From assembly GCA_030618505.1 (NCBI GenBank), contig JAUXDF010000250.1, positions 1 through 5,274 on the forward strand: DNA of 5,274 nucleotides. The letters run 5' to 3'. The translations under genes and the position numbers were made by a program. Positions 1 through 5,246 of this stretch are shown piece by piece. Each line of letters begins with the position of its first letter. Position 1 is the stretch's first letter. Under the pieces are notes generated by a model. It made no database searches and was not told the origin of the DNA. It was given only the letters and a program-made list of their open reading frames with translations. Source of the stretch: Spongiibacteraceae bacterium (lineage in GTDB: Bacteria; Pseudomonadota; Gammaproteobacteria; Pseudomonadales; PIVM01).

Positions 1-113
1 GCTGGTCAACGCAAATATTGCGACTTAAAGGCCTTGAAAAGGCCTAGGAGCTAGATTTGCGTTGGCCAGGAGCGGACTTAATTTTCGAAAACTTCCGGTT
101 TCTGGTTAGGCAC
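1..113 (+). mobile_element. MITE-like palindromic element, copy 1 (left end outside window)
   Basis: This stretch matches 4290-4402 with five differences (positions 1, 6, 17, 53 and 74) and no gaps. The complete second copy shows what is missing here: about 29 bp of left end, including the left terminal repeat. The right terminal repeat TTTCTGGTTAGGCAC is at 99-113. The element has no coding capacity and consists of a long stem (2-69) plus a right arm containing the palindrome TTTTCGAAAA (82-91). It ends 30 bp before the -24 box of the flgB sigma-54 promoter. Interpretation as a MITE or non-autonomous IS derivative is an inference from terminal repeats, size, target duplication at copy 2 and multiple copies. 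No transposase family is assigned. Confidence 0.75.
2..69 (+). repeat. Internal stem-loop of element copy 1
   Basis: CTGGTCAACGCAAAT (2-16) pairs with ATTTGCGTTGGCCAG (55-69). It gives 15 pairs, with position 6 against 65 being T/G, a wobble in RNA. Inside lies a second hairpin, AGGCCTT (29-35) with AAGGCCT (39-45), around a three-base loop, and CTT (24-26) can pair with GAG (48-50). There is no T-run after the stem, so it does not look like an intrinsic terminator. Confidence 0.8.
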
Positions 114-119
114 TAGCTA
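114..119. repeat. Putative right target-site duplication of copy 1 (TAGCTA)
   Basis: The six bases directly after the terminal GGCAC are TAGCTA. They occupy the place of TAGTTA, the 6-bp duplication flanking copy 2. The left partner would lie just outside the window, so this half is a prediction by analogy. Confidence 0.45.
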
Positions 120-142
120 GCGAAAATAACAAATCCAGATAG

Positions 143-159
143 TTGGCATACTGATTGCT
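143..159 (+). promoter_or_regulatory. Sigma-54 (RpoN) promoter of flgBCDE
   Basis: TTGGCATACTGATTGCT carries the invariant GG (145-146) and GC (157-158) separated by exactly 10 bases, with good flanking matches to the TGGCAC-N5-TTGCW consensus. Transcription should start near 169-171, leaving a leader of about 72 nt before flgB. RpoN control with a FleR/FlrC-type activator is the known scheme for these genes in Pseudomonas and Vibrio. The activator here is inferred. Confidence 0.85.
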
Positions 160-185
160 CTTCTCTTATCGCAGGCAAAATATTA

Positions 186-202
186 TTTGCACTGACTGCA
201 AA
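186..202. promoter_or_regulatory. Inverted repeat TTTGCA-N5-TGCAAA in the flgB leader
   Basis: A perfect 6-bp inverted repeat with a 5-bp spacer lies about 16-33 bases downstream of the predicted start of transcription. FlrC-type activators of polar flagellar genes can bind downstream of sigma-54 promoters, so this could be an activator site. It could equally be a weak RNA hairpin or chance. Confidence 0.3.
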
Positions 203-242
203 CCAAGCCTGTATATGAGACGAGTAGAAAAGAGATCAGATT

Positions 243-668
243 ATGCCAATCAGCTTTGAAGCAGCACTGGGTATTCATGAACAGGCACTGCACCTGCGCA
301 CCAAGCGTGCCGAGGTTTTGGCCAACAATCTAGCCAATGTCGATACTCCCAATTTCAAAGCAAAAGATATTGATTTTAAGGCTGTACTGAATAGCCATAT
401 GAATAGTTCAGCACCAACATTGAAGATGGCAACCAATCATTCAGCACACCGTAGAGGCATGTTTGATTCTGGGCCATCCGCCGAAATTAATGGCGAAGAC
501 GTAGAGTTACTCTATCGCACACCGCTACAGCCCTCAGTAGACGGTAATACCGTTGATGAGCAAATGGAGCAGGCGGAATTTATGAAAAATGCCATGCAGC
601 ACCAGGCCAGTTATACCTTTCTTAACAAAAAGTTTAAAGGGCTGTCATCAGCTCTTAGAGGAGAGTAA
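243..668 (+). CDS. flgB: Flagellar basal-body rod protein FlgB
   Basis: FlgB is a proximal rod subunit. It is exported by the flagellar type III system and polymerises in the periplasm at the base of the axial structure, next to the MS ring and FliE. At 141 aa it has the usual family length. The N-terminal rod motif is visible as NNLANVDTPNF at residues 28-38, followed by KAKDIDF, and a helical C-terminal region (EQMEQAEFMKNAM onward) completes the coiled-coil core typical of axial proteins. There is no cleavable signal peptide, as expected for type III export. The ATG is preceded by a modest AGAGA ribosome-binding site at about 231-235. It is the first gene after the sigma-54 promoter and is separated from flgC by 2 bp, so the two are co-transcribed and probably translationally coupled. 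Confidence 0.96.
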   Translation: MPISFEAALGIHEQALHLRTKRAEVLANNLANVDTPNFKAKDIDFKAVLNSHMNSSAPTLKMATNHSAHRRGMFDSGPSAEINGEDVELLYRTPLQPSVDGNTVDEQMEQAEFMKNAMQHQASYTFLNKKFKGLSSALRGE

Positions 669-670
669 TC

Positions 671-1111
671 ATGTCTCTAGGAAATATATTTGATGTTGCA
701 GGTTCTGCGATGAGTGCACAGAGCCTGCGTTTGAATACCACCGCTAGCAACCTGGCCAATGCCCAGAGTGCGGCCAGCAGTGCTGATCAGGTATACCGGG
801 CGCGCCACCCAATATTCTCGGCGGTACAAAGGGATGTATTTGATCAAGCCTTTGCTGATAGTTCAAACAACAGTGCGGCTGCAGGGGGTGTTCAGGTATT
901 AGGTATTGTCGAAAGTGATGCGCCTTTGCAGCAGCGTTATGAGCCGGATCATCCCTTGGCTAATGACGAAGGTTACGTGTATTACCCGAACGTCAATGTG
1001 GTTGAAGAAATGACCGACATGATGTCGGCATCACGCTCTTTTCAGATGAATGTAGATGTGATGGATGCAGCCAAATCAATGATGCAGCGAGTGTTGATGC
1101 TGGGACAGTGA
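671..1111 (+). CDS. flgC: Flagellar basal-body rod protein FlgC
   Basis: FlgC is the second proximal rod subunit and stacks with FlgB, FlgF and FliE beneath the distal rod. The protein is 146 aa, slightly longer than the enterobacterial form (about 134). The N-terminal axial motif is TTASNLANAQSA (residues 23-34). The C-terminal signature YPNVNVVEEMTDMMSASRSF begins at residue 105 and runs into the AAKSMMQRVLMLGQ end, both characteristic of FlgC. The ribosome-binding site AGAGGAGAG (657-665) lies inside the end of flgB. After the TGA the operon is interrupted by 215 bp of repeats before flgD, which is unusual because flgC-flgD spacing is normally short. Confidence 0.97.
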   Translation: MSLGNIFDVAGSAMSAQSLRLNTTASNLANAQSAASSADQVYRARHPIFSAVQRDVFDQAFADSSNNSAAAGGVQVLGIVESDAPLQQRYEPDHPLANDEGYVYYPNVNVVEEMTDMMSASRSFQMNVDVMDAAKSMMQRVLMLGQ

Positions 1112-1116
1112 TTAAA

Positions 1117-1160
1117 GCTCCCTCTCCCGCTTGCGGGAGAGGGCAGGGGAGAGGGTAGGC
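1117..1160 (+). repeat. GGGAGAGGG-type palindromic repeat, first copy
   Basis: CCCTCTCCCGC (1120-1130) pairs perfectly with GCGGGAGAGGG (1133-1143), followed by a G-rich tail CAGGGGAGAGGGT. It starts 8 bp after the flgC stop codon. Repeats of this look (CCCTCTCCC hairpin plus a GGG(G)TGAGGG-like tail) are common between genes in gammaproteobacteria. There is no T-tract, so termination is not supported. Confidence 0.75.
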
Positions 1161-1168
1161 TTAATAAG

Positions 1169-1225
1169 GGCCCCTCATCCTAACCTTCTCCTTAATACCC
1201 GCTTTTTGGGTGCCCAGGAGAAGGG
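1169..1225 (-). repeat. GGGAGAGGG-type palindromic repeat, second copy, inverted
   Basis: Read on the minus strand this is a hairpin CCTTCTCC/GGAGAAGG followed by the tail GTTAGGATGAGGGG, the same design as the copy at 1117-1160 but in the opposite direction. On the plus strand the arms are 1184-1191 and 1217-1224. The two copies face tail to tail, an arrangement like REP/BIME pairs. Confidence 0.6.
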
Positions 1226-1260
1226 ACTAGAACACCCCGCAGGCGCACCCAAAAGGCGGG
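1198..1260. repeat. Long-armed inverted repeat between flgC and flgD
   Basis: CCCGCTTTTTGGGTGC (1198-1213) is complementary to GCACCCAAAAGGCGGG (1245-1260) over 16 positions with one G/T wobble. Its left arm lies in the loop of the hairpin at 1184-1224, so the two structures overlap and exclude or interlock with each other. Positions 1261-1313 show nothing further that can be identified. Confidence 0.65.
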
Positions 1261-1326
1261 CGTAAAGGAAAAGCAGAAAAAACAGCAGTAACAGGGGCGT
1301 AATCCCCCACAATCAGGATCAGTAAA

Positions 1327-2001
1327 ATGAACGACATTAATGGTATCGGCGCTGGCGTTTTTAACGAACTGTCCATCGACAACAAAAAGGAAAAGGCAGA
1401 AAGCAATGAGCTTGGCCAGTCCGCCTTTTTGGAATTGATGATTACGCAAATGAATAATCAGAACCCGCTGGATCCCCAGGAAAATAGCGAGTTCGTTGCC
1501 CAGTTGGCGCAGTTCAGCACCGTCGAAGGCATCGACAAAATGAACAATTCGTTATCGAGTATGGCGAGTAGTTTTCAGTCCAGCCAGGCACTACAAGCCT
1601 CTGCGATGGTGGGTCGAGATGTGCTGGTGGAGAATGATGTTGCCTTGTTGAAAAACTCCGGTGGTGACATTAATGCGCTGACAGAATTGCCCGGCAGCAC
1701 CAGCGATCTACTGTTTAATGTCTATAACCAGTCCGGCTCTTTAGTCAGAACATTTCTGATGGGGCCTCAGGAGGCTGGTTCGGTTGAGGTGCCTTGGGAT
1801 GGTATGGATTCAAGCGGCAATCTTTTGCCGGCAGGCGGATACCGCGTTGAAGCACTTGCTTTTTATGAGGGCGAACAACTGGCTATGCCGACTTATACCA
1901 ACACCAATGTTAATAGTGTCACGCTGGGGCAGGGGGGTATCACCTTGAACCTTAATGGCGTTGGCCCAGTTCCGGTATCGAGTGTAAGAGAAATTATGTA
2001 G
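1327..2001 (+). CDS. flgD: Flagellar hook-cap / basal-body rod modification protein FlgD
   Basis: FlgD is the scaffold that caps the growing hook and lets FlgE subunits assemble. It is later displaced and is absent from the finished flagellum. The protein is 224 aa, close to the usual 220-235. The conserved N-terminal segment runs from about residue 29 to 75, with FLELMITQMNNQNPLDP and then FVAQLAQFSTVEGI. MVGRDVLV at about 94-101 begins the tudor-like/Ig-like hook-cap region, whose signature includes PWDGMDSSGNLLPAGGY (about 156-172). The C-terminal VSSVREIM is a normal FlgD end, so the protein is complete. AGGA (1315-1318) is the ribosome-binding site, 8 bases before the ATG. The stop codon TAG forms part of the inverted repeat that follows. 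Confidence 0.96.
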   Translation: MNDINGIGAGVFNELSIDNKKEKAESNELGQSAFLELMITQMNNQNPLDPQENSEFVAQLAQFSTVEGIDKMNNSLSSMASSFQSSQALQASAMVGRDVLVENDVALLKNSGGDINALTELPGSTSDLLFNVYNQSGSLVRTFLMGPQEAGSVEVPWDGMDSSGNLLPAGGYRVEALAFYEGEQLAMPTYTNTNVNSVTLGQGGITLNLNGVGPVPVSSVREIM

Positions 2002-2063
2002 GGTGCGGCCCCCGCACCAAAGTGATTTAAATTGGATTGGGTGGTGCGCAAGCCGCACCCTAC
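1998..2063. repeat. GTAGGGTGCGG-type inverted repeat between flgD and flgE
   Basis: GTAGGGTGCGGC (1998-2009) pairs perfectly with GCCGCACCCTAC (2052-2063). Each arm can also fold locally: GGTGCGG/CCGCACC (2002-2008 with 2012-2018) and GGTGCG/CGCACC (2043-2048 with 2054-2059). Two alternative folds are therefore possible, one long hairpin or two short ones. The flgD stop codon (1999-2001) is inside the left arm. Similar GTAGGGTGCG palindromes are scattered between genes in many proteobacteria. No T-tract follows, so it is unlikely to stop transcription. Confidence 0.75.
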
Positions 2064-2082
2064 GAACAACATTAAAACTCCC

Positions 2083-2089
2083 AGAGGAG
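2083..2089 (+). promoter_or_regulatory. Strong ribosome-binding site of flgE
   Basis: AGAGGAG lies 7 bases before the flgE ATG and is the best Shine-Dalgarno match in the window, fitting the need for many hook subunits. It is outside the upstream inverted repeat and stays accessible when that repeat folds. Confidence 0.7.
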
Positions 2090-2096
2090 TGAAGTT

Positions 2097-4088
2097 ATGT
2101 CCTTTAATACAGCGCTAAGTGGTTTAAAAGCGGCGGATGCTGATCTGCGTGTCACCGGTAATAATATCGCCAATGCCAGCACCACCGGTTTTAAAGAATC
2201 GCGGGCGGAGTTTGGTGATGTTTATGCGGTTAGTGTATTGGGCTCGGGCAGTAACGCCATCGGTAGTGGTGTTTTACTCGCTAATGTTGCCCAGCAGTTT
2301 AGCCAGGGCACCATTACCTTTACCGACAGAAGTCTTGACTTGGCTGTGAATGGCAATGGTTTTTTCATTCTTAGTGAAGGAGCCTCCGAGGGAGGCCAAA
2401 CCGGTGCTCGAAGTTATACCCGCGCTGGCGCTTTTGGTTTGGACGCTAACGGCTTTATTGTTGCCAATAATGGCGCGCGTTTACAAGGTTTTGGTGCCAC
2501 GGATCAGGGCTTGGTGATACAGGGGGTGCCGCAGGATATTCAAATACAAACGACCACACAGGAGCCTTCTCAAACCACCGCAATTGATCAATCGTTTAAT
2601 GTCAATGCCAGTGCCTCGGTATTACTTGAGCGAGGCAATACCACTTTCTCAAATAACCCTGTAACGATTGGAATTGCACGGTTTGGACTAGATAACGGCT
2701 ATAACCCTGGCACAATAGATATTGATGGGCTTCCTTATACCTTCTCCAGTGGAGCCAATGCCACCGCAGAAGCGATGGCTGCTGAGCTGAATGGTCAGAA
2801 TAATATGTCCGCTACGGCGGTGACTTCTGCTCAGTTCGTACTAACTTCTGCATTACCAACAGGCAACGGGGACATACTCGTTAATGGCGTGCCGATCAAT
2901 GCAGCCATTACTTTTGATGAATTAGCCAACAATATTACAGCAAATACCAGTAATGATATTATTGCCGAAAATGTCGCTGGTGTTATTACTATTACTCACA
3001 ATGATGGCGCTGATATCAGTATCGATATAAGTTCTAATCTCGCAACAACGGGCAGGTTGCAAGGTATGGTTTTTCAAGGCTCATCTACCGCTAATATCAA
3101 CGGACCTGATATTGTTTTATCTTCAGTGAATCCTCGGGCCGTCGTTGGCGGTGAGCTGTTAATTACCCTAAATGATACAACGACATTGGATAGTCCCACT
3201 GGAAATATATTTACTGCTCCGATCCCTACAACACCTTTTATCAATAATGAGTTTGATCCAACGGATCAGGAAACCTTTAACCACTCAACATCGATGACCA
3301 CCTACGATAGCTTGGGTAATCCCCATATCACGACGCAATATTTTGTAAAGGAGCCGCCTGTCTCTGATTCCGGTGTTGCTCAGCCGAACACCTGGACACT
3401 GTATGTTCAGATTGATGGAGAGAATGTCGGTGACCCATTACCCAATGATCCGACACTTGCGCCAACCGAAGCACGATTTAATATGACTTTTAATGATGAT
3501 GGGTCACTGAATGAGAGCGCCACCGACGATGTTGTGATTACCAATTGGACGCCCTTGGATGAAAATGGCAATTGGAATGGCGCGCTGCGGCCAGAAAATG
3601 CTAGCCCCGGGGTTGATCTTTTGCCCTTGCCTGATCCTCCGACCAGTTCCAATTTCTTTGTGGATGTTTCCGGCTCTACCCAATTTGGAACAGATTTCGC
3701 CGTTACTAATCTCTCTCAAGATGGCTTTGCAGCAGGGCAGCTAACTCGAATAGAAATATCCGACACAGGTATTGTGCAAGCACGTTTTACCAATGGGCAA
3801 ACACAGGTGTTAGGGCAGGTAATATTGGCCAGTTTTACCAATCAGCAGGGTTTATCACCCTTGGGTGATACCGCCTGGGCAGAGTCCTTTGAATCTGGTG
3901 GGCCAATTGTTGGCTTGGCACAAACGGGTAATTTGGGGGCGGTTCAATCCGGTGCCCTCGAAGACTCCAACGTCGACCTGTCAGCCGAACTGGTTAACCT
4001 GATCATCGCCCAAAGAAACTACCAGGCTAACGCCAAAACCATTGAAACGGCAAACGCAGTTACCCAGACCATTATTAATTTACGTTAA
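2097..4088 (+). CDS. flgE: Flagellar hook protein FlgE, long form
   Basis: FlgE polymerises into the curved hook that joins rod and filament. The rod-like N-terminus is clear (SGLKAADADLRVTGNNIANASTTGF family motif, residues 8-32), as are the LDLAVNGNGFFIL hook/rod signature near residue 80 and the C-terminal SNVDLSAELVNLIIAQRNYQ region from about residue 624. The FlaE-like D2 segment FDPTDQETFNHSTSM (from 386) followed by TTYDSLG is also present. At 663 aa it is much longer than Salmonella FlgE (about 403). The extra length lies mainly between FNVNASASV (about 167-175) and FDPTDQ (386). This region contains a segment resembling the flagellin hook IN motif (DILVNGVPINAAITFDELANNI, from 259, to about 313) and a related-looking piece near 205 (GTIDIDGLPYTF). 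That likeness is by eye. No frameshift is seen, and the terminal domains are intact. Confidence 0.96.
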   Translation: MSFNTALSGLKAADADLRVTGNNIANASTTGFKESRAEFGDVYAVSVLGSGSNAIGSGVLLANVAQQFSQGTITFTDRSLDLAVNGNGFFILSEGASEGGQTGARSYTRAGAFGLDANGFIVANNGARLQGFGATDQGLVIQGVPQDIQIQTTTQEPSQTTAIDQSFNVNASASVLLERGNTTFSNNPVTIGIARFGLDNGYNPGTIDIDGLPYTFSSGANATAEAMAAELNGQNNMSATAVTSAQFVLTSALPTGNGDILVNGVPINAAITFDELANNITANTSNDIIAENVAGVITITHNDGADISIDISSNLATTGRLQGMVFQGSSTANINGPDIVLSSVNPRAVVGGELLITLNDTTTLDSPTGNIFTAPIPTTPFINNEFDPTDQETFNHSTSMTTYDSLGNPHITTQYFVKEPPVSDSGVAQPNTWTLYVQIDGENVGDPLPNDPTLAPTEARFNMTFNDDGSLNESATDDVVITNWTPLDENGNWNGALRPENASPGVDLLPLPDPPTSSNFFVDVSGSTQFGTDFAVTNLSQDGFAAGQLTRIEISDTGIVQARFTNGQTQVLGQVILASFTNQQGLSPLGDTAWAESFESGGPIVGLAQTGNLGAVQSGALEDSNVDLSAELVNLIIAQRNYQANAKTIETANAVTQTIINLR

Positions 4089-4103
4089 GTAATTTACGTT
4101 AAG
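4076..4103 (+). repeat. 14-bp tandem duplication across the flgE stop codon
   Basis: TAATTTACGTTAAG occurs at 4076-4089 and again immediately at 4090-4103. The first copy contains the last two sense codons and the TAA stop of flgE. The second copy forms a 7-bp hairpin with what follows: ACGTTAA (4096-4102), loop GCAA, TTAACGT (4107-4113). Confidence 0.85.
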
Positions 4104-4133
4104 CAATTAACGTCATTTAGTTTTTAAGCAGTT

Positions 4134-4178
4134 AAAACACCGTGCCCGGCAATGGAAAGCCGTGCTCGGTGTTTTATT
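4134..4178 (+). terminator. Rho-independent terminator after flgE
   Basis: AAAACACCG (4134-4142) pairs with CGGTGTTTT (4167-4175). Inside it GCCCGGC (4144-4150) pairs with GCCGTGC (4159-4165) with one mismatch. The loop is AATGGAAA, and the stem runs out into TTTTATT. A GC-rich stem followed by a T-run 46 bp after the flgE stop is a good intrinsic terminator. The flanking A-run and T-run make it partly bidirectional. It implies that flgBCDE is a separate transcription unit. Positions 4179-4254 contain nothing else recognisable apart from a short TGCAT/ATGCA hairpin at 4230-4243. Confidence 0.8.
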
Positions 4179-4254
4179 GCGTCCAATTATTGCCGCTTTT
4201 TGCCGGTTCTTTTTCTCGTTCCCGCGTTCTGCATGGGAATGCATACCTTCCTCT

Positions 4255-4260
4255 TAGTTA
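4255..4260. repeat. Target-site duplication, left half (TAGTTA)
   Basis: TAGTTA lies directly before GTGCC, the left end of element copy 2, and is repeated exactly at 4403-4408 directly after the right end GGCAC. Confidence 0.65.
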
Positions 4261-4402
4261 GTGCCCATCCAGAAATTAGACAAAGAGATCCTGGCCAACG
4301 CAAATCTTGCGACTTAAAGGCCTTGAAAAGGCCTAGGAGCTCGATTTGCGTTGGCCAGGAGCAGACTTAATTTTCGAAAACTTCCGGTTTCTGGTTAGGC
4401 AC
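4261..4402 (+). mobile_element. MITE-like palindromic element, copy 2 (complete, 142 bp)
   Basis: The left terminal repeat GTGCCCATCCAGAAA (4261-4275) matches the reverse complement of the right end TTTCTGGTTAGGCAC (4388-4402) at 13 of 15 positions. A 6-bp direct repeat TAGTTA flanks the element. Internally it has an 18-bp perfect stem and a TTTTCGAAAA palindrome (4371-4380). It carries no gene and aligns without gaps to 1-113 in the same orientation. Size, terminal repeats, target duplication and copy number fit a MITE mobilised by a transposase elsewhere in the genome. The family is not recognised. It sits between the flgE terminator and the flgF promoter, so it does not break a gene. Confidence 0.8.
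4289..4360 (+). repeat. Internal 18-bp stem-loop of element copy 2
   Basis: TCCTGGCCAACGCAAATC (4289-4306) is perfectly complementary to GATTTGCGTTGGCCAGGA (4343-4360). The enclosed segment folds into a second hairpin from AGGCCTT (4318-4324) and AAGGCCT (4328-4334). Transcripts from either strand would form a very stable structure. Confidence 0.85.
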
Positions 4403-4408
4403 TAGTTA
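4403..4408. repeat. Target-site duplication, right half (TAGTTA)
   Basis: This is an exact repeat of 4255-4260, directly after the right terminal repeat of element copy 2. Confidence 0.65.
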
Positions 4409-4416
4409 TTGTCGTA

Positions 4417-4433
4417 TTGGCAGCTATCTTGCA
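4417..4433 (+). promoter_or_regulatory. Sigma-54 (RpoN) promoter of flgF
   Basis: TTGGCAGCTATCTTGCA has GG (4419-4420) and GC (4431-4432) with exactly 10 bases between, and closely fits the sigma-54 consensus. Transcription would begin near 4444, about 50 nt before flgF. It starts 15 bp after the end of the palindromic element. A separate RpoN-dependent promoter for flgF onward matches the flgBCDE / flgFGHIJKL split known in Pseudomonas aeruginosa. Confidence 0.85.
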
Positions 4434-4495
4434 TTGTCTAGTTTAACGAGCATTTTTGCCGCTCACTTTGCTACACGAACAAGACGAGATACACG

Positions 4496-5239
4496 ATGGA
4501 TAAAGCACTCTACATCGCCATGACAGGGGCTAAGAACAACACCCTGTCCCAGGCTGTCCATGCCAATAATCTGGCGAACGTGAACACCCATGGCTTTCGC
4601 CGTGATTTTGAGCAAGCGCGTGCCATGCCGGTTTATTACGGTGATGGTCACCCCACGCGTGCTTACGCCATGACAGAGCGCCCCGCCACCGACTACCAAC
4701 AAGGCCCGATGATACAAACCGGGCGAGATCTGGATATCGCCGTTAGTGGCAAAGGCTGGATTGCAGTACAAGCGCCCGATGGCAGTGAGGCCTATACCCG
4801 CGCTGGCGACCTGCAAATTGATACTTTGGGCATGTTGCGCACGGGCAACGGCTTGCCGGTGTTGGGCAACGGTGGTCCTGTTGCCGTACCTGAACTGGAA
4901 ACCATCGAGATTGGCAGCGATGGCACGATCACTATTCGCGGTCTTGGTCAGGGGCCGGAGACGCTATCCACTATCGATCGCATCAAGCTGGTTCGACCCG
5001 ATGAACAAAACCTGGTAAAGGGCGAAGACGGTTTAATTCATAAGCGTGATGGTTTGCCAGAGCCCGCCAATGCAGATGTGACGCTAGTATCCGGTTTTGT
5101 CGAAGGCAGTAATGTGAATGCCGTTGATGCACTAACACAGATGCTTGCCCTTAACCGTCAATATGAAATGCAAGTGAAAATGATGAGTGATATTGACCGC
5201 AACAGCGAAGCGGCATCAAGATTGCTACAGATTAGTTAG
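4496..5239 (+). CDS. flgF: Flagellar basal-body rod protein FlgF
   Basis: FlgF is a proximal rod subunit placed between FlgB/FlgC and the distal rod protein FlgG. At 247 aa it has family length (about 250). The start MDKALYIAMTGAKNNTLSQA is the typical FlgF N-terminus, with the rod motif NNLANVNTHGF at 24-34. The conserved centre reads DLDIAVSGKGWIAV followed by YTRAGDLQID (about 79-110), and the C-terminal domain GFVEGSNVNAVDALTQMLALNRQYE begins near residue 200. The SNVN turn and closing helix are intact. FlgG is excluded because the N-terminus lacks the FlgG MxxSLWxAxTG pattern and the central region is FlgF-like. The ribosome-binding site is weak (GACGAGA, about 4483-4489). flgG is expected beyond the window but cannot be seen. 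Confidence 0.95.
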   Translation: MDKALYIAMTGAKNNTLSQAVHANNLANVNTHGFRRDFEQARAMPVYYGDGHPTRAYAMTERPATDYQQGPMIQTGRDLDIAVSGKGWIAVQAPDGSEAYTRAGDLQIDTLGMLRTGNGLPVLGNGGPVAVPELETIEIGSDGTITIRGLGQGPETLSTIDRIKLVRPDEQNLVKGEDGLIHKRDGLPEPANADVTLVSGFVEGSNVNAVDALTQMLALNRQYEMQVKMMSDIDRNSEAASRLLQIS

Positions 5240-5246
5240 TAATAGT

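Noticed and set aside
2..69. Riboswitch or intrinsic terminator
   Set aside because: It lies upstream of the predicted sigma-54 start, so it is not in the flgB leader. No T-tract follows, and the same sequence forms part of a larger repeated element.
1117..1260. Terminator between flgC and flgD
   Set aside because: The stems are strong, but none is followed by a T-run on the plus strand. They match repeat-type palindromes instead.
1192..1449. Minus-strand frame of 85 codons with a hydrophobic N-terminal part
   Set aside because: Its first half is antisense to the start of flgD and the rest runs through palindromic repeats. It is best explained as a shadow frame.
1810..2058. Minus-strand frame of 82 codons over the flgD end
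   Set aside because: It is antisense to flgD and starts in the inverted repeat. No family resemblance or ribosome-binding site was seen.
4152..4370. Open frame of 72 codons between flgE and flgF
   Set aside because: It starts inside the terminator loop, has no good ribosome-binding site, and ends within the MITE-like element. The translation resembles no known protein.
4261..4402. Integron attC site
   Set aside because: The element is palindromic, but the RYYYAAC/GTTRRRY core sites are not at its ends and no cassette arrangement is present. The GTGCC/GGCAC terminal repeats with TAGTTA duplications fit a transposable element better.
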